The notes under the pieces were generated by a model. It was given only the letters and a program-made list of their open reading frames with translations. It ran no database searches and was not told the DNA's origin. From an uncultured Eubacteriales bacterium (GTDB taxonomy: Bacteria > Bacillota > Clostridia > Oscillospirales > Acutalibacteraceae), in contig CAQBRY010000064.1 in assembly GCA_948762645.1 (NCBI GenBank), forward strand, positions 1 to 10,217: a stretch of DNA of 10,217 bases. The letters are read 5' to 3'. The position numbers were made by a program, and so were the translations under genes. The stretch's first letter is position 1. Each line of letters starts with the position of its first letter. Below, piece after piece: positions 1-6,980 of the stretch.

Positions 1-92
1 GTTATATCCTGTTCCCGCATGCCAAACCCTTCAGCTCCTGCATTTACTCCCTGTGGATTATGTCCCTGATCTATAAATATTTTTATAGCCAA
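1..92 (-). CDS. N-acetylmuramoyl-L-alanine amidase (Amidase_3 family), 5' part only
   Basis: Only the first 30 codons lie in the window; the rest runs off the low-coordinate edge. The translation reads MAIKIFIDQGHNPQG then VNAGAEGFGMREQDI, which is the N-terminal signature of zinc amidases of the Amidase_3 (AmiC/CwlD-like) family. These enzymes cleave the amide bond between MurNAc and L-Ala in peptidoglycan. His11 (QGHN) and Glu27 (REQD) are the expected first two zinc ligands. I chose the TTG at 92-90 because AAGGGA ends 8 nt upstream. An in-frame ATG at 101-99 lies only 1 nt from that Shine-Dalgarno and would add three residues. No signal peptide precedes the catalytic domain, as in the shorter clostridial amidases that act in spore cortex or cell division, but the specific role cannot be told from 30 residues. 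Confidence 0.8.
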   Translation of the reverse strand, partial: MAIKIFIDQGHNPQGVNAGAEGFGMREQDI

Positions 93-198
93 AAAAATCA
101 TTCCCTTCGTAAATAATATTCTAAGGAAATGATATTCATAGGTAAATATTAATATTACAAAAACTTTAAGAATGAGATGTTTTATTAGAACGATTTTT

Positions 199-591
199 TT
201 AAAATCTTAAACTTGTATTTTCAGCTGACAGAAGTGATACTTTGTAAGATAAACGATTTATTTTGGAGTCTTTATTTTTAACAAGTTTAATAATATGTTG
301 TGCTACCATCATATATATTTTATCTAATTCATTTTCTTTACTCTTATCATCAGTGTCAAATACTGTCTGATAGAGGGATGTTAAACTTTCTGCCGTACTT
401 TGTGATATACTGAATCCGCCTTTTTTAAATATGTATTCATCTAAAAGAAGTGTATGGTGCTTTGCTGTAATTCCCGCTTTTTTATACTCTTCATCGGTAA
501 ACCTATCTGATCCCAAAAAGAAAGCTTTTGCCGGTGATAAAAACAAACACGATAAGCCCAAAAAACTTAAGCTTAAAAAGATTTTTTTCAT
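199..591 (-). CDS. Small secreted protein of unknown function
   Basis: 130 aa. The N-terminus is a good Sec signal peptide: MKK, a hydrophobic core (about residues 4-19) and an AKA-F site, so signal peptidase I would cut after residue 23. A Cys at 15 lies inside the hydrophobic core but lacks a proper lipobox, so a lipoprotein is less likely. The mature chain of about 107 residues is charged, has no Cys, and looks mostly helical (FTDEEYKKAG; TAESLTSLYQTVF; NELDKIYMMVAQHIIKLVKNK). I do not recognise the family. It sits directly after the truncated ribF, with its own consensus promoter in the last codons of ribF, so it is probably expressed independently of the operon. An AAAGAAG element precedes the ATG. 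No convincing terminator hairpin follows the TAA stop. Confidence 0.75.
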   Translation of the reverse strand: MKKIFLSLSFLGLSCLFLSPAKAFFLGSDRFTDEEYKKAGITAKHHTLLLDEYIFKKGGFSISQSTAESLTSLYQTVFDTDDKSKENELDKIYMMVAQHIIKLVKNKDSKINRLSYKVSLLSAENTSLRF

Positions 592-629
592 GTATATCTT
601 CTTTAGTATTATATTTTGATTATGTTTAT

Positions 630-658
630 ATTATATATTTATAAATGGTTTTTGTCAA
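630..658 (-). promoter_or_regulatory. Consensus sigma-70/SigA promoter for the secreted-protein gene
   Basis: On the minus strand TTGACA (658-653) is followed after exactly 17 bp by TATAAT (635-630), both perfect matches to the housekeeping consensus. The predicted transcription start is near 623, giving a leader of about 30 nt before the ATG at 591. The -35 overlaps the last codons of ribF, whose stop is at 641-639. Confidence 0.8.
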
Positions 659-1211
659 GTTTTCTTCCGAGCATTTTCTGTATATCCTGGAATTCTTGGA
701 ATTTTATTGAATTTTTTATTCTGGTTGAACTTATAGATTTATCTTTATATGTTTTAAGAGGTACAATTTGAGTTTTAATACTATATTTTTTGCATATATC
801 TTTAAGTTTTTCGCAGTTTCCTTCAGCTTTATGCCCAAAAAAATAATTTTCACCGCAAATTACGTACTTAGCATTTAATTTTTCACTTATAATTTTATGT
901 ATAAACACTTCACATGACAGATTTTTTATATCTTTAAAATCGTCCATATAAACCTTTTTAATTCCGAAACTTAAAAGTAATTTAATTTTTTCACTGTTTG
1001 TAGTTAAATAAAAATAGGGTTTCCCATTAATGATTTCTTTTGGAGATTGTTTAAATGTATAGACTATGGGAATTATATCCTTGGTTTCGTATTTTACTGT
1101 TTCTTTAATTATACTTTGATGCCCTAAGTGAACTCCGTCAAAGAAACCAAGTGCTACGGCCGTATATATTTTGCCGTTTTCCGTAGTTTTTCGCCTTAGA
1201 AGTTCTTTAAT
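639..1211 (-). CDS. ribF: FAD synthetase domain only RibF (riboflavin kinase domain missing), apparent ATT start
   Basis: 190 aa if started at ATT (1211-1209). It is homologous to the N-terminal FMN adenylyltransferase half of bifunctional RibF, which makes FAD from FMN and ATP. Visible motifs are ALGFFDGVHLGHQ with the HxGH nucleotide-binding motif at residues 28-31, GENYFFG at 120-126, and ISSTRIK at 160-166. Normal RibF is about 300 aa, with a C-terminal riboflavin kinase. Here the frame stops just after LGRKLDKNHL, and the next 50 bp hold a promoter for another gene, so the kinase half is gone. The frame is open and clearly homologous well upstream of its first ATG (947). No ATG, GTG or TTG exists in frame between the SD and the HxGH motif, but GGGGAG (1225-1220) lies 8 nt before ATT. 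The start overlaps the truB 3' end by 16 nt. Confidence 0.85.
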   Translation of the reverse strand: MKELLRRKTTENGKIYTAVALGFFDGVHLGHQSIIKETVKYETKDIIPIVYTFKQSPKEIINGKPYFYLTTNSEKIKLLLSFGIKKVYMDDFKDIKNLSCEVFIHKIISEKLNAKYVICGENYFFGHKAEGNCEKLKDICKKYSIKTQIVPLKTYKDKSISSTRIKNSIKFQEFQDIQKMLGRKLDKNHL

Positions 1212-2089
1212 ACAGATAACTCCCCTTTTTCTTTATTTATTATTCCAAGTCCTATAAACTTATTTTCCGCTTTTACCTGATATATCTTTGAGTCTTTTAT
1301 GTCATTTTGATTTAAATTTATTCTGCTAAGGGATAATCCCCCGCCGTTTTTAAAACGTATTTTTTGGGAGGGCGTTATTAAAACTTCTTCGTAATGTTTT
1401 AAAAGGTCGGACGTAGGTATAACTATTTCATTAAGCTTTTCTGCAGAAAGTACTTTTAACTGATCTAGAGTATAGCTTTCTTCCAGACTAAATCCATTGG
1501 ATTTTGTTCTTATAAGATCCGTCATAACCCCGCCGCAGGATAAAATATTGCCTATATCCGATATTAATGTTCTAATATACGTTCCCGGCGAGCATACTAC
1601 TTTTATTTTTGCAGTTTGATTTTGGAAGTCATATTCTAAAAGATTGGTTCTATAAATATTTATAAGTCTTTTTTCTCTTTTTACTTCTATACCCTTCCTT
1701 GCAAGATCACATAACTTATTGCCTCCGATTTTTATCGCAGAGTACATAGGGGGGATCTGGTATATTTTGCCTATAAATTTTGGAAGTGTATTTTTAATAT
1801 CTTCTTTTGATATTTTAGTATTGGATGTTTTTAAGATATTGCCTGTAATATCGCCTGAATCTGTAGTTATACCAAGCTTTAGTGAAGCGATGTATTCTTT
1901 GGGGAACTCTTTCATAAACCTCTGAGCTTTTGCGGCAGTTCCCAATAAAACCGGCAATACTCCTGTAGCTATGGGGTCTAAAGTGCCGGTATGTCCTATT
2001 TTTTTTTGATTAAATATTTTCCTAAGAACTGCTATAACGTCAAACGACGTATATTCTTTAGGTTTGTTTACTATTATAACTGCGTCCAT
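1196..2089 (-). CDS. truB: tRNA pseudouridine-55 synthase TruB
   Basis: 297 aa, the usual length. TruB converts U55 of the T-psi-C loop of tRNA to pseudouridine. The catalytic loop GHTGTLDPIATGVLPV is intact, with the nucleophile Asp38. The YQIPPMYSAIKIGG segment (near residue 113) and the CSPGTYIRTLISDIG motif (near 166-180) are also family hallmarks. The C-terminal segment corresponds to a PUA-like tail. The ATG at 2089 lies 1 nt after the nrnA stop, so translation is probably coupled. The 3' end overlaps the proposed ribF start. The gene order nrnA-truB-ribF is standard for Firmicutes. Confidence 0.97.
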   Translation of the reverse strand: MDAVIIVNKPKEYTSFDVIAVLRKIFNQKKIGHTGTLDPIATGVLPVLLGTAAKAQRFMKEFPKEYIASLKLGITTDSGDITGNILKTSNTKISKEDIKNTLPKFIGKIYQIPPMYSAIKIGGNKLCDLARKGIEVKREKRLINIYRTNLLEYDFQNQTAKIKVVCSPGTYIRTLISDIGNILSCGGVMTDLIRTKSNGFSLEESYTLDQLKVLSAEKLNEIVIPTSDLLKHYEEVLITPSQKIRFKNGGGLSLSRINLNQNDIKDSKIYQVKAENKFIGLGIINKEKGELSVLKNF

Positions 2090-2090
2090 A

Positions 2091-3038
2091 TTACCAACCG
2101 TATTTATTTTTTATAACTGTAAGAAGTCTTTCCTTGACATTTTCAAGATCGTCTTCTATTGTACAGCCGCCTGTTCTCGGATGTCCTCCGCCGCCGAACG
2201 CTTCGCATATCTCTATAGCGTTTATATCTTCAGTTGTCCTTACGGATACCTTAAATAAGTTTGACTTTTTTTCCCTTATTGTAATTCCGATTTTTACGCC
2301 GTCTATCTGACGCGGGATTGATGCTATACCTTCAAGTTCATTATCATTTATACCCGCCTTATCAAGCATACTTTGCATAAGCCTTATTATGGCGCATTTA
2401 CCTTTAAAAAAGTATTCCAGGGTACTATATACCATATATTCAACTGATAAAGCCTCTTTTGATTTTTTTTCAAATAGTTCAGAGTTAATTTTTGAAAGGT
2501 TTATGTTCTTATTTATTAGTTCATATGCTATTTTATGAGTTTTCGCTGTGGTATTTGAGTATTTAAAACATCCTGTGTCGGTCGATATGCCTATATAGAG
2601 GCAGGAAGCTATTTCTTTGTCTATGGGGACTCCAAGATTCTGTATAAGTTCATACACAATTTCCGCAGTGGCAGCCGCCATCGCATCTACAAAAGCAATG
2701 TCGGCATAGCTTTTGTTCGACATATGATGGTCAATACACATATTTATTTTATCGGAATACGCTAAAAGTTTATCCCCAAGTAGTTTTATGTCAGCAACGT
2801 CTGTAGATATTATATATTCGGGGTCAAATTCTTCGTACTTGACATAATCATTCATAAATCTGAATTTACTTGGAATTTCATCATGGCATAAAACTTTACA
2901 CTTTTTTCCTATAAGCTGCAGTGCTCTACAAAGGGCATATGCCGAGCCTAAAGTGTCGCCGTCTGGATAGCGATGCGTTAGTATATATATACAGTTTTTA
3001 CTTTTTAATATATCTGCTATTTCAAGTAATGTCTTCAT
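2091..3038 (-). CDS. nrnA: DHH-family oligoribonuclease / pAp phosphatase NrnA
   Basis: 315 aa, full length. NrnA degrades nanoRNAs (2-5 nt) and dephosphorylates 3'-phosphoadenosine 5'-phosphate. The Mn-binding DHH-domain residues are visible: H22 and the DGD motif (D26, D28) in THRYPDGD, D80 in ISTD, the name-giving DHH at 103-105, and D154 in STDTG. The C-terminal DHHA1 domain has the substrate-binding glycine loop GGGGHPRTGG at 282-291. The start ATG overlaps the end of rbfA by 17 nt and has GGGG 8 nt upstream. The other DHH proteins (RecJ, GdpP) are longer, and the truB/rbfA neighbourhood supports NrnA. Confidence 0.95.
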   Translation of the reverse strand: MKTLLEIADILKSKNCIYILTHRYPDGDTLGSAYALCRALQLIGKKCKVLCHDEIPSKFRFMNDYVKYEEFDPEYIISTDVADIKLLGDKLLAYSDKINMCIDHHMSNKSYADIAFVDAMAAATAEIVYELIQNLGVPIDKEIASCLYIGISTDTGCFKYSNTTAKTHKIAYELINKNINLSKINSELFEKKSKEALSVEYMVYSTLEYFFKGKCAIIRLMQSMLDKAGINDNELEGIASIPRQIDGVKIGITIREKKSNLFKVSVRTTEDINAIEICEAFGGGGHPRTGGCTIEDDLENVKERLLTVIKNKYGW

Positions 3039-3390
3039 TATATTCGCCCCTTTTTAAATCATCTAATGTTTTAGATATATTTACACTATATTCTATAGAA
3101 TCTGTAGCGTGAAAAGAAATACTCGGAATATATCTTAAACTGATTCTGTTTCCTATTTCTTTTCTTATAAATCCCGCTGCGTTTTTGAGTGCTTTTACGG
3201 CTTCTTTCGCTTTTTCAAGGCCCTTAAGGCTGCTTATATATATTTTAGCGTTTGACGCATCTTCTGAGACGTCTATTTTTACAACGCCAATCATATTTTC
3301 GCTTATACGTGGGTCTTTAAGCTGCCTTAAAATTACTGCTATTTCTCTTTTTATATTCTCAGATGTATGATTTTTTCTGTATCCCGGCAT
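3022..3390 (-). CDS. rbfA: 30S ribosome-binding factor RbfA
   Basis: 122 aa. RbfA is a small KH-fold protein needed for late 30S maturation and 16S rRNA 5' processing. The N-terminal signature MPGYRKNHTSENIKREIA followed by ILRQLKDPRI is diagnostic, with the helix-turn-strand KH pattern through the rest. A longer frame opens at a TTG 15 nt upstream (3405), but I choose ATG 3390 because GGAG lies 9 nt before it and would sit inside the coding sequence of the longer form, and because family members begin with M-P-x-x-R. The C-terminus overlaps nrnA by 17 nt. Unusually, about 620 bp separate it from infB, and these hold an extra peptide gene. Confidence 0.95.
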   Translation of the reverse strand: MPGYRKNHTSENIKREIAVILRQLKDPRISENMIGVVKIDVSEDASNAKIYISSLKGLEKAKEAVKALKNAAGFIRKEIGNRISLRYIPSISFHATDSIEYSVNISKTLDDLKRGEYNEDIT

Positions 3391-3442
3391 TTTTATAGTC
3401 TCCAAATATGATTTTTTAGTGCATCTAAATTAAAATTTTATT

Positions 3443-3982
3443 TTACTTTATTTCTACTCCGTGGCTTTCAAGAAAGTTGCATATTTTTTTAGTAACATTA
3501 AATTTTTGTCTTAAATAAGAACCAAAAGACATTCCTGCAAATGCTCCGACCGCACAGTTAACCCCTACTTTAGCCCCTAAATGGTACCAATAATTTTCAG
3601 GGTTATTTTCTCTGTCACTGTCTGAAAGGGGTATTCTCCAGCTAAGAAAGATTTTGTGTTCAGAGAATTTATTTCCTATTTTGCCTCCTACGTGCGACCC
3701 TACTATTGAAAGAGTAAAATCAACAATACAATCTACCGCTTTTTTTGAAACAGCTATGCCTCCAGAAATATTTTCTAAATCTTTTTCATCTATGGTTTCT
3801 GGCTGATTTTTATTTTGAATACAATTTTTCGTTAAGTGTACTATTAATTTGATAGTTGACTTATTAACTTTGTAATTTTATTTTAAAAGTTCTTTTTGAA
3901 TTTCTTCAATGTTTTTATCATCATTTAATAGCTGGTCAAAAATTTTCGGATTTTCTTTTAGTTGATTTAATATGTCTTGCAT
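3443..3982 (-). pseudogene. Double-glycine-leader peptide precursor (bacteriocin/RiPP-like), interrupted by an in-frame TAA
   Basis: The frame opens at ATG 3982 behind AGGGG, about 30 nt after the infB stop, and spans 180 codons in one phase. The only interruption is a TAA at codon 35 (3880-3878). The part before the stop (34 aa: MQDILNQLKENPKIFDQLLN, then a charged helix ending KELLK) resembles the start of long Nif11/NHLP-type leaders. After the stop, the same frame reaches TIDEKDLENISGG, whose GG is at residues 74-75. Hydrophobic residues at -4 (I), -7 (L) and -12 (I) match the leader consensus cut by C39-peptidase ABC transporters. The predicted core is 104 aa, with five overlapping GxxxG motifs (GSHVG, GGKIG, GAKVG, GAFAG, GMSFG) and three Cys. 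I see no other start codon for the second part. TAA ends truB, ribF, nrnA and infB, so it is a genuine stop here. No transporter or modifying enzyme is in the window. Confidence 0.7.
3878..3982 (-). CDS. 34-aa ORF: leader N-terminus as actually translated
   Basis: This is the portion of the interrupted precursor that would be made without readthrough. It has a good Shine-Dalgarno (AGGGG, 9-10 nt upstream of the ATG) and encodes an amphipathic, acidic/basic helix (NQLKENPKIFDQLLNDDKN). It sits in the infB-rbfA gap and is presumably cotranscribed with both. Alone it lacks the GG cleavage site and core, so it is probably a remnant; an independent small-protein role cannot be excluded. Confidence 0.45.
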   Translation of the reverse strand: MQDILNQLKENPKIFDQLLNDDKNIEEIQKELLK

Positions 3983-4011
3983 TTTTTCTTTCCCCTTTAT
4001 TTTAAAAAATT

Positions 4012-6351
4012 TTATTCATCTTTGTATTCTTCCATTATAAATGCTTCAAAAATGTCTCCTTCTTTAAGGTCGTTAAAATGTTCAAGTCCGATACCACATT
4101 CATAACCTTGTGAGACTTCTTTTACGTCGTCTTTAAATCTTTTTAAAGATTTTATTTTATCTTCTGAAATTATTATACCATCTCTTACCACTCTTATATT
4201 AGCAGTTTTTAAAATTTTACCGGATAAAACATAACTTCCCGATATTGTACCTACGCTTGATATTTTATAAATTTGTCTGCACTCAGCTCTGCCAAGCTCA
4301 ACTTCTCTGATTTTCGGAGCAAGCATACCTTTCATGGCGTCGGATATTTCGTTTATGCAGTCATAAATAACCCTGTAAAGTCTTATATCCACGCCATTTC
4401 TTTCTGCATTAGATAGAGCTATCGGGTCGGGTCTTACGTTAAATCCTATGATTATGGCGTTAGATGCGTTTGCAAGCATTACGTCTGATTCTCTAACGGC
4501 TCCTACGGCGCCGTGAATAACTTTAACTCTTACTTCTTTATTACTCAGTTTTTCAAGCGACTGACGAACAGCTTCTACAGAGCCCTGTACGTCTGCTTTT
4601 ACAATAATTTTAAGTTCTTTTATGTCGCCATCTTTCATTTGGTCGAAAAGATTGTCGAGAGTAACCTTTGTCTGACTGCTAAATACTTCTTCTTTTTGCT
4701 TGTTTCTTCTCTGGTTTACGAGTTCTTTTGCCAATTTTTCGTTACTTGCCACATTTACTACGTCCCCACCCGAAGGTACGCTGTCAAGACCCGTAATTTC
4801 AACAGGTACTGAAGGACCTGCTTCTTTTACGCGTTCACCTTTGTCATTTATCATAGCTCTGACTTTTCCTACAGCTGTTCCGGCAACCACTACGTCTCCT
4901 ACTCTTAACGTACCGTTTTGTACTAAAATTGTAGCGATAGGGCCGCGTCCTTTGTCAAGACGTGCTTCTATAACTGTACCTTTAGCAGCTCTTTTTGGAT
5001 TTGCCTTTAATTCTTTAATGTCGGAAACTAGAATAACCATTTCCAAAAGTTCTTCAAGACCTATTCTTTTTTTTGCCGAAATCGGTATACAAGGCACATC
5101 GCCGCCCCACTCCTCAGGGACCAAATCATATTCCATAAGCTGCTGTTTTACTTTGTCTGGATTTGCACCTTCTTTATCGATCTTGTTTATCGCTACTATT
5201 ATTGAAACTCCGGCAGCCTTGGCATGATTTATAGCTTCTATTGTTTGGGGCATAATACCATCGTCTGCGGCAACTACTAAAATAGCAACGTCTGTAATTT
5301 GAGCACCCCTTGCACGCATTGTTGTAAATGCTTCATGACCGGGAGTATCTAGAAAAGTGATATCTCTATCGTCAAGGTGGACTTTATATGCCCCGATATG
5401 CTGAGTAATACCTCCTGATTCAGTTGATATTACGTCTGTTTTTCTAATGGCGTCCAGAAGTGAAGTTTTACCGTGATCTACGTGTCCCATTACGACTACG
5501 ACAGGTGCTCTCGATACTAAATTATTTTCATCATCTTCACTGTCATCGATAATCATTTCCTCGATGGTTACTCTTACTTCTTTTTCAACTTTTGCATGAA
5601 ACTCCATAGCAACCAGACTTGCCGTATCAAAATCAATGATGTCGTTAATCGAGGCCATTGTACCCATCATCATAAGTTTTTTAATCACTTCGGCAGCTGT
5701 AGCCTTAAGTTTAGAGGCAAGTTCTCCAACGGTTATTTCTTCGGATATGGTAATATTAAGGGGCTTATTTTTACGTTCATTTGCGATTCTATTGAGTCTT
5801 TCTGATTCTGTTTCTCTTTTTGCGCTTTTGAATTTGTTTTTTTGACTGGATTTTTTATTTATTTTTTGTTTATGGATAATATTATCAGTTTTTATTTTTT
5901 CTGATGCCATTTTATCGTACTTTTCGTTGTACTTGTCGATATTTATATTTGCAGATTTTGTATCTATAACTCTTCCTGTAGGTCTTTTAATATCAGTTTT
6001 AGTTATTTGCGGAGAATTTTTGACTGTATTTTCTTTGTTTTTAATAATTAGTGTCTTTTGATCTTTAGTATCATTTGACTCTGCTTGCTGTGAGACTGTT
6101 TTTATAGACTTAGTTTCGTTATCATTTTCGGCCATCTTTTCATTTTGAGATTCTAAATTAAAGTACTGATTAAAATTTTTCACCTGATTTTTTTGAGTGT
6201 AATATTCAAAAATTATATTCAGTTCATTTTCTTCAAGCGCTGTCATATGCTTTTTCTCTACGCCGAGGTACTCTTTTAGAAGTGATGATATTTCTTTACT
6301 GGTTGTATTTAAATCTTTGGCTACTTCGTATACTCTGTATTTTTTTGGCAT
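4012..6351 (-). CDS. infB: Translation initiation factor IF-2
   Basis: 779 aa. IF2 is the GTPase that places fMet-tRNA on the 30S subunit and promotes subunit joining. An N-terminal IF2_N helix domain (MPKKYRVYEVAKDLN) is followed by a low-complexity, Lys/Asn/Ser-rich linker (about residues 60-195), a second IF2_N domain (about 205-250), and the G domain. G1 is GHVDHGKT at 289-296, G3 is DTPGHE at 335-340, G4 is NKID at 389-392, and G5 is SAK at 425-427. Domains II-IV follow, ending in the fMet-tRNA binding C-domain (RECRQIYKI-like segment present as RAECRQIYKISSVG). I prefer ATG 6351 over ATG 6360 because AGGAGG lies 10 nt from the former but only 1 nt from the latter. The start overlaps the ylxQ 3' end. 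Confidence 0.97.
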   Translation of the reverse strand: MPKKYRVYEVAKDLNTTSKEISSLLKEYLGVEKKHMTALEENELNIIFEYYTQKNQVKNFNQYFNLESQNEKMAENDNETKSIKTVSQQAESNDTKDQKTLIIKNKENTVKNSPQITKTDIKRPTGRVIDTKSANINIDKYNEKYDKMASEKIKTDNIIHKQKINKKSSQKNKFKSAKRETESERLNRIANERKNKPLNITISEEITVGELASKLKATAAEVIKKLMMMGTMASINDIIDFDTASLVAMEFHAKVEKEVRVTIEEMIIDDSEDDENNLVSRAPVVVVMGHVDHGKTSLLDAIRKTDVISTESGGITQHIGAYKVHLDDRDITFLDTPGHEAFTTMRARGAQITDVAILVVAADDGIMPQTIEAINHAKAAGVSIIVAINKIDKEGANPDKVKQQLMEYDLVPEEWGGDVPCIPISAKKRIGLEELLEMVILVSDIKELKANPKRAAKGTVIEARLDKGRGPIATILVQNGTLRVGDVVVAGTAVGKVRAMINDKGERVKEAGPSVPVEITGLDSVPSGGDVVNVASNEKLAKELVNQRRNKQKEEVFSSQTKVTLDNLFDQMKDGDIKELKIIVKADVQGSVEAVRQSLEKLSNKEVRVKVIHGAVGAVRESDVMLANASNAIIIGFNVRPDPIALSNAERNGVDIRLYRVIYDCINEISDAMKGMLAPKIREVELGRAECRQIYKISSVGTISGSYVLSGKILKTANIRVVRDGIIISEDKIKSLKRFKDDVKEVSQGYECGIGLEHFNDLKEGDIFEAFIMEEYKDE

Positions 6352-6662
6352 ACTGTGCATTCCTCCTTATGCTCTTGTGAAATTAGATATTCTAATTTAC
6401 ATATCATGTTTTCATGTTTGACCCCAACAATGCTTACATATTTTCCGATTGAATTATTTAGGTCTTCTTTTGAAAGATTTATATATATAATTTTTATGTT
6501 TGGTTTATGTTTAAGTAGACTTAGTAATTGATCAAGTGTATTTTCAGATACGTCTGTGGGAATTAATACGGCTTTTATTTTATCCTTGATTACTGACTCT
6601 TTTATATTTTTTATACCCAACACCATATTTCCTGATTTCCTTATTATCCCCAAAAAAGACAT
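6321..6662 (-). CDS. ylxQ: YlxQ, L7Ae/L30e-family RNA-binding protein
   Basis: 113 aa. This is an L7Ae-like K-turn RNA-binding fold, usual between ylxR and infB in Firmicutes. The N-terminus MSFLGIIRKSGNMVLG corresponds to the family LGLARRAGKLVSG segment, followed by an IPTDVSENT stretch matching the conserved ASDASENT motif and a GKYVSIVGV segment matching GKxxRxVVAV. The ATG at 6662 has no clear Shine-Dalgarno and follows the ylxR stop by 7 nt, so coupled translation is likely. The last residues (EECTVCQKNTEYTK) are encoded across the infB ribosome-binding site and start region, a 31-bp overlap. The stop is TAG. Confidence 0.88.
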   Translation of the reverse strand: MSFLGIIRKSGNMVLGIKNIKESVIKDKIKAVLIPTDVSENTLDQLLSLLKHKPNIKIIYINLSKEDLNNSIGKYVSIVGVKHENMICKLEYLISQEHKEECTVCQKNTEYTK

Positions 6663-6669
6663 TAATTTA

Positions 6670-6963
6670 CTATTTAGTATTTTGCACCCCGTCCTTTAAT
6701 ATCTGATACATTGTATCAGTAACTTTGTGTTTAAATATACGTTCTAATCTTTTTTTGCTAATAGCTATTTCTAAACATTTTATATCTTTACATAAATAAT
6801 AACCTCTGCCGCTTCGATTGTTTAAATCTCCCAGTATAAAAGTCTGTGTAGGAGAATTTTTTTTGGATACTCTAACTATCCTAAGTAAGACGTCCTTATT
6901 TTCACGTTTTCCGCATGCTATACATTTTCTTGTCGGAATATGTTTAGGCTTACACTTTAAAAT
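6670..6963 (-). CDS. ylxR: YlxR (DUF448) RNA-binding protein, apparent ATT start
   Basis: 97 aa from the proposed ATT start. The family signature is clear: PTRKCIACGKRENKDVLLRI corresponds to the conserved PxRKCxxxGxxxxKxELxRxV, and RSGRGYYLC to the GRGAYLC motif that builds the RNA-binding cleft. YlxR binds RNA (RnpB in some species) and sits between nusA and ylxQ as in B. subtilis. No ATG, GTG or TTG precedes the motif in frame. GGGAGG (6978-6973) lies 9 nt upstream of ATT (6963-6961), giving a start I-L-K-C-K-P-K, the length expected for the family. The gene therefore seems to use an AUU start, like ribF in the same operon. The stop is TAG. The gene follows nusA by 17 nt. Confidence 0.85.
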   Translation of the reverse strand: MLKCKPKHIPTRKCIACGKRENKDVLLRIVRVSKKNSPTQTFILGDLNNRSGRGYYLCKDIKCLEIAISKKRLERIFKHKVTDTMYQILKDGVQNTK

Positions 6964-6980
6964 ATTATTTTTCCTCCCTT

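Noticed and set aside
144..158. Palindrome AATATTAATATT upstream of the amidase gene
   Set aside because: Short all-AT palindromes are expected by chance in this composition, and no second half-site or promoter context supports an operator.
3443..3982. TAA as a reassigned sense codon in the interrupted precursor
   Set aside because: truB, ribF, nrnA, infB and the 256-aa gene all end at TAA at the expected family lengths or next-gene junctions, so TAA acts as a stop in this genome.
4700..5227. Long plus-strand open frame opposite infB
   Set aside because: It is the antisense shadow of the IF2 G domain, has no SD or promoter, and its composition follows the minus-strand codons.
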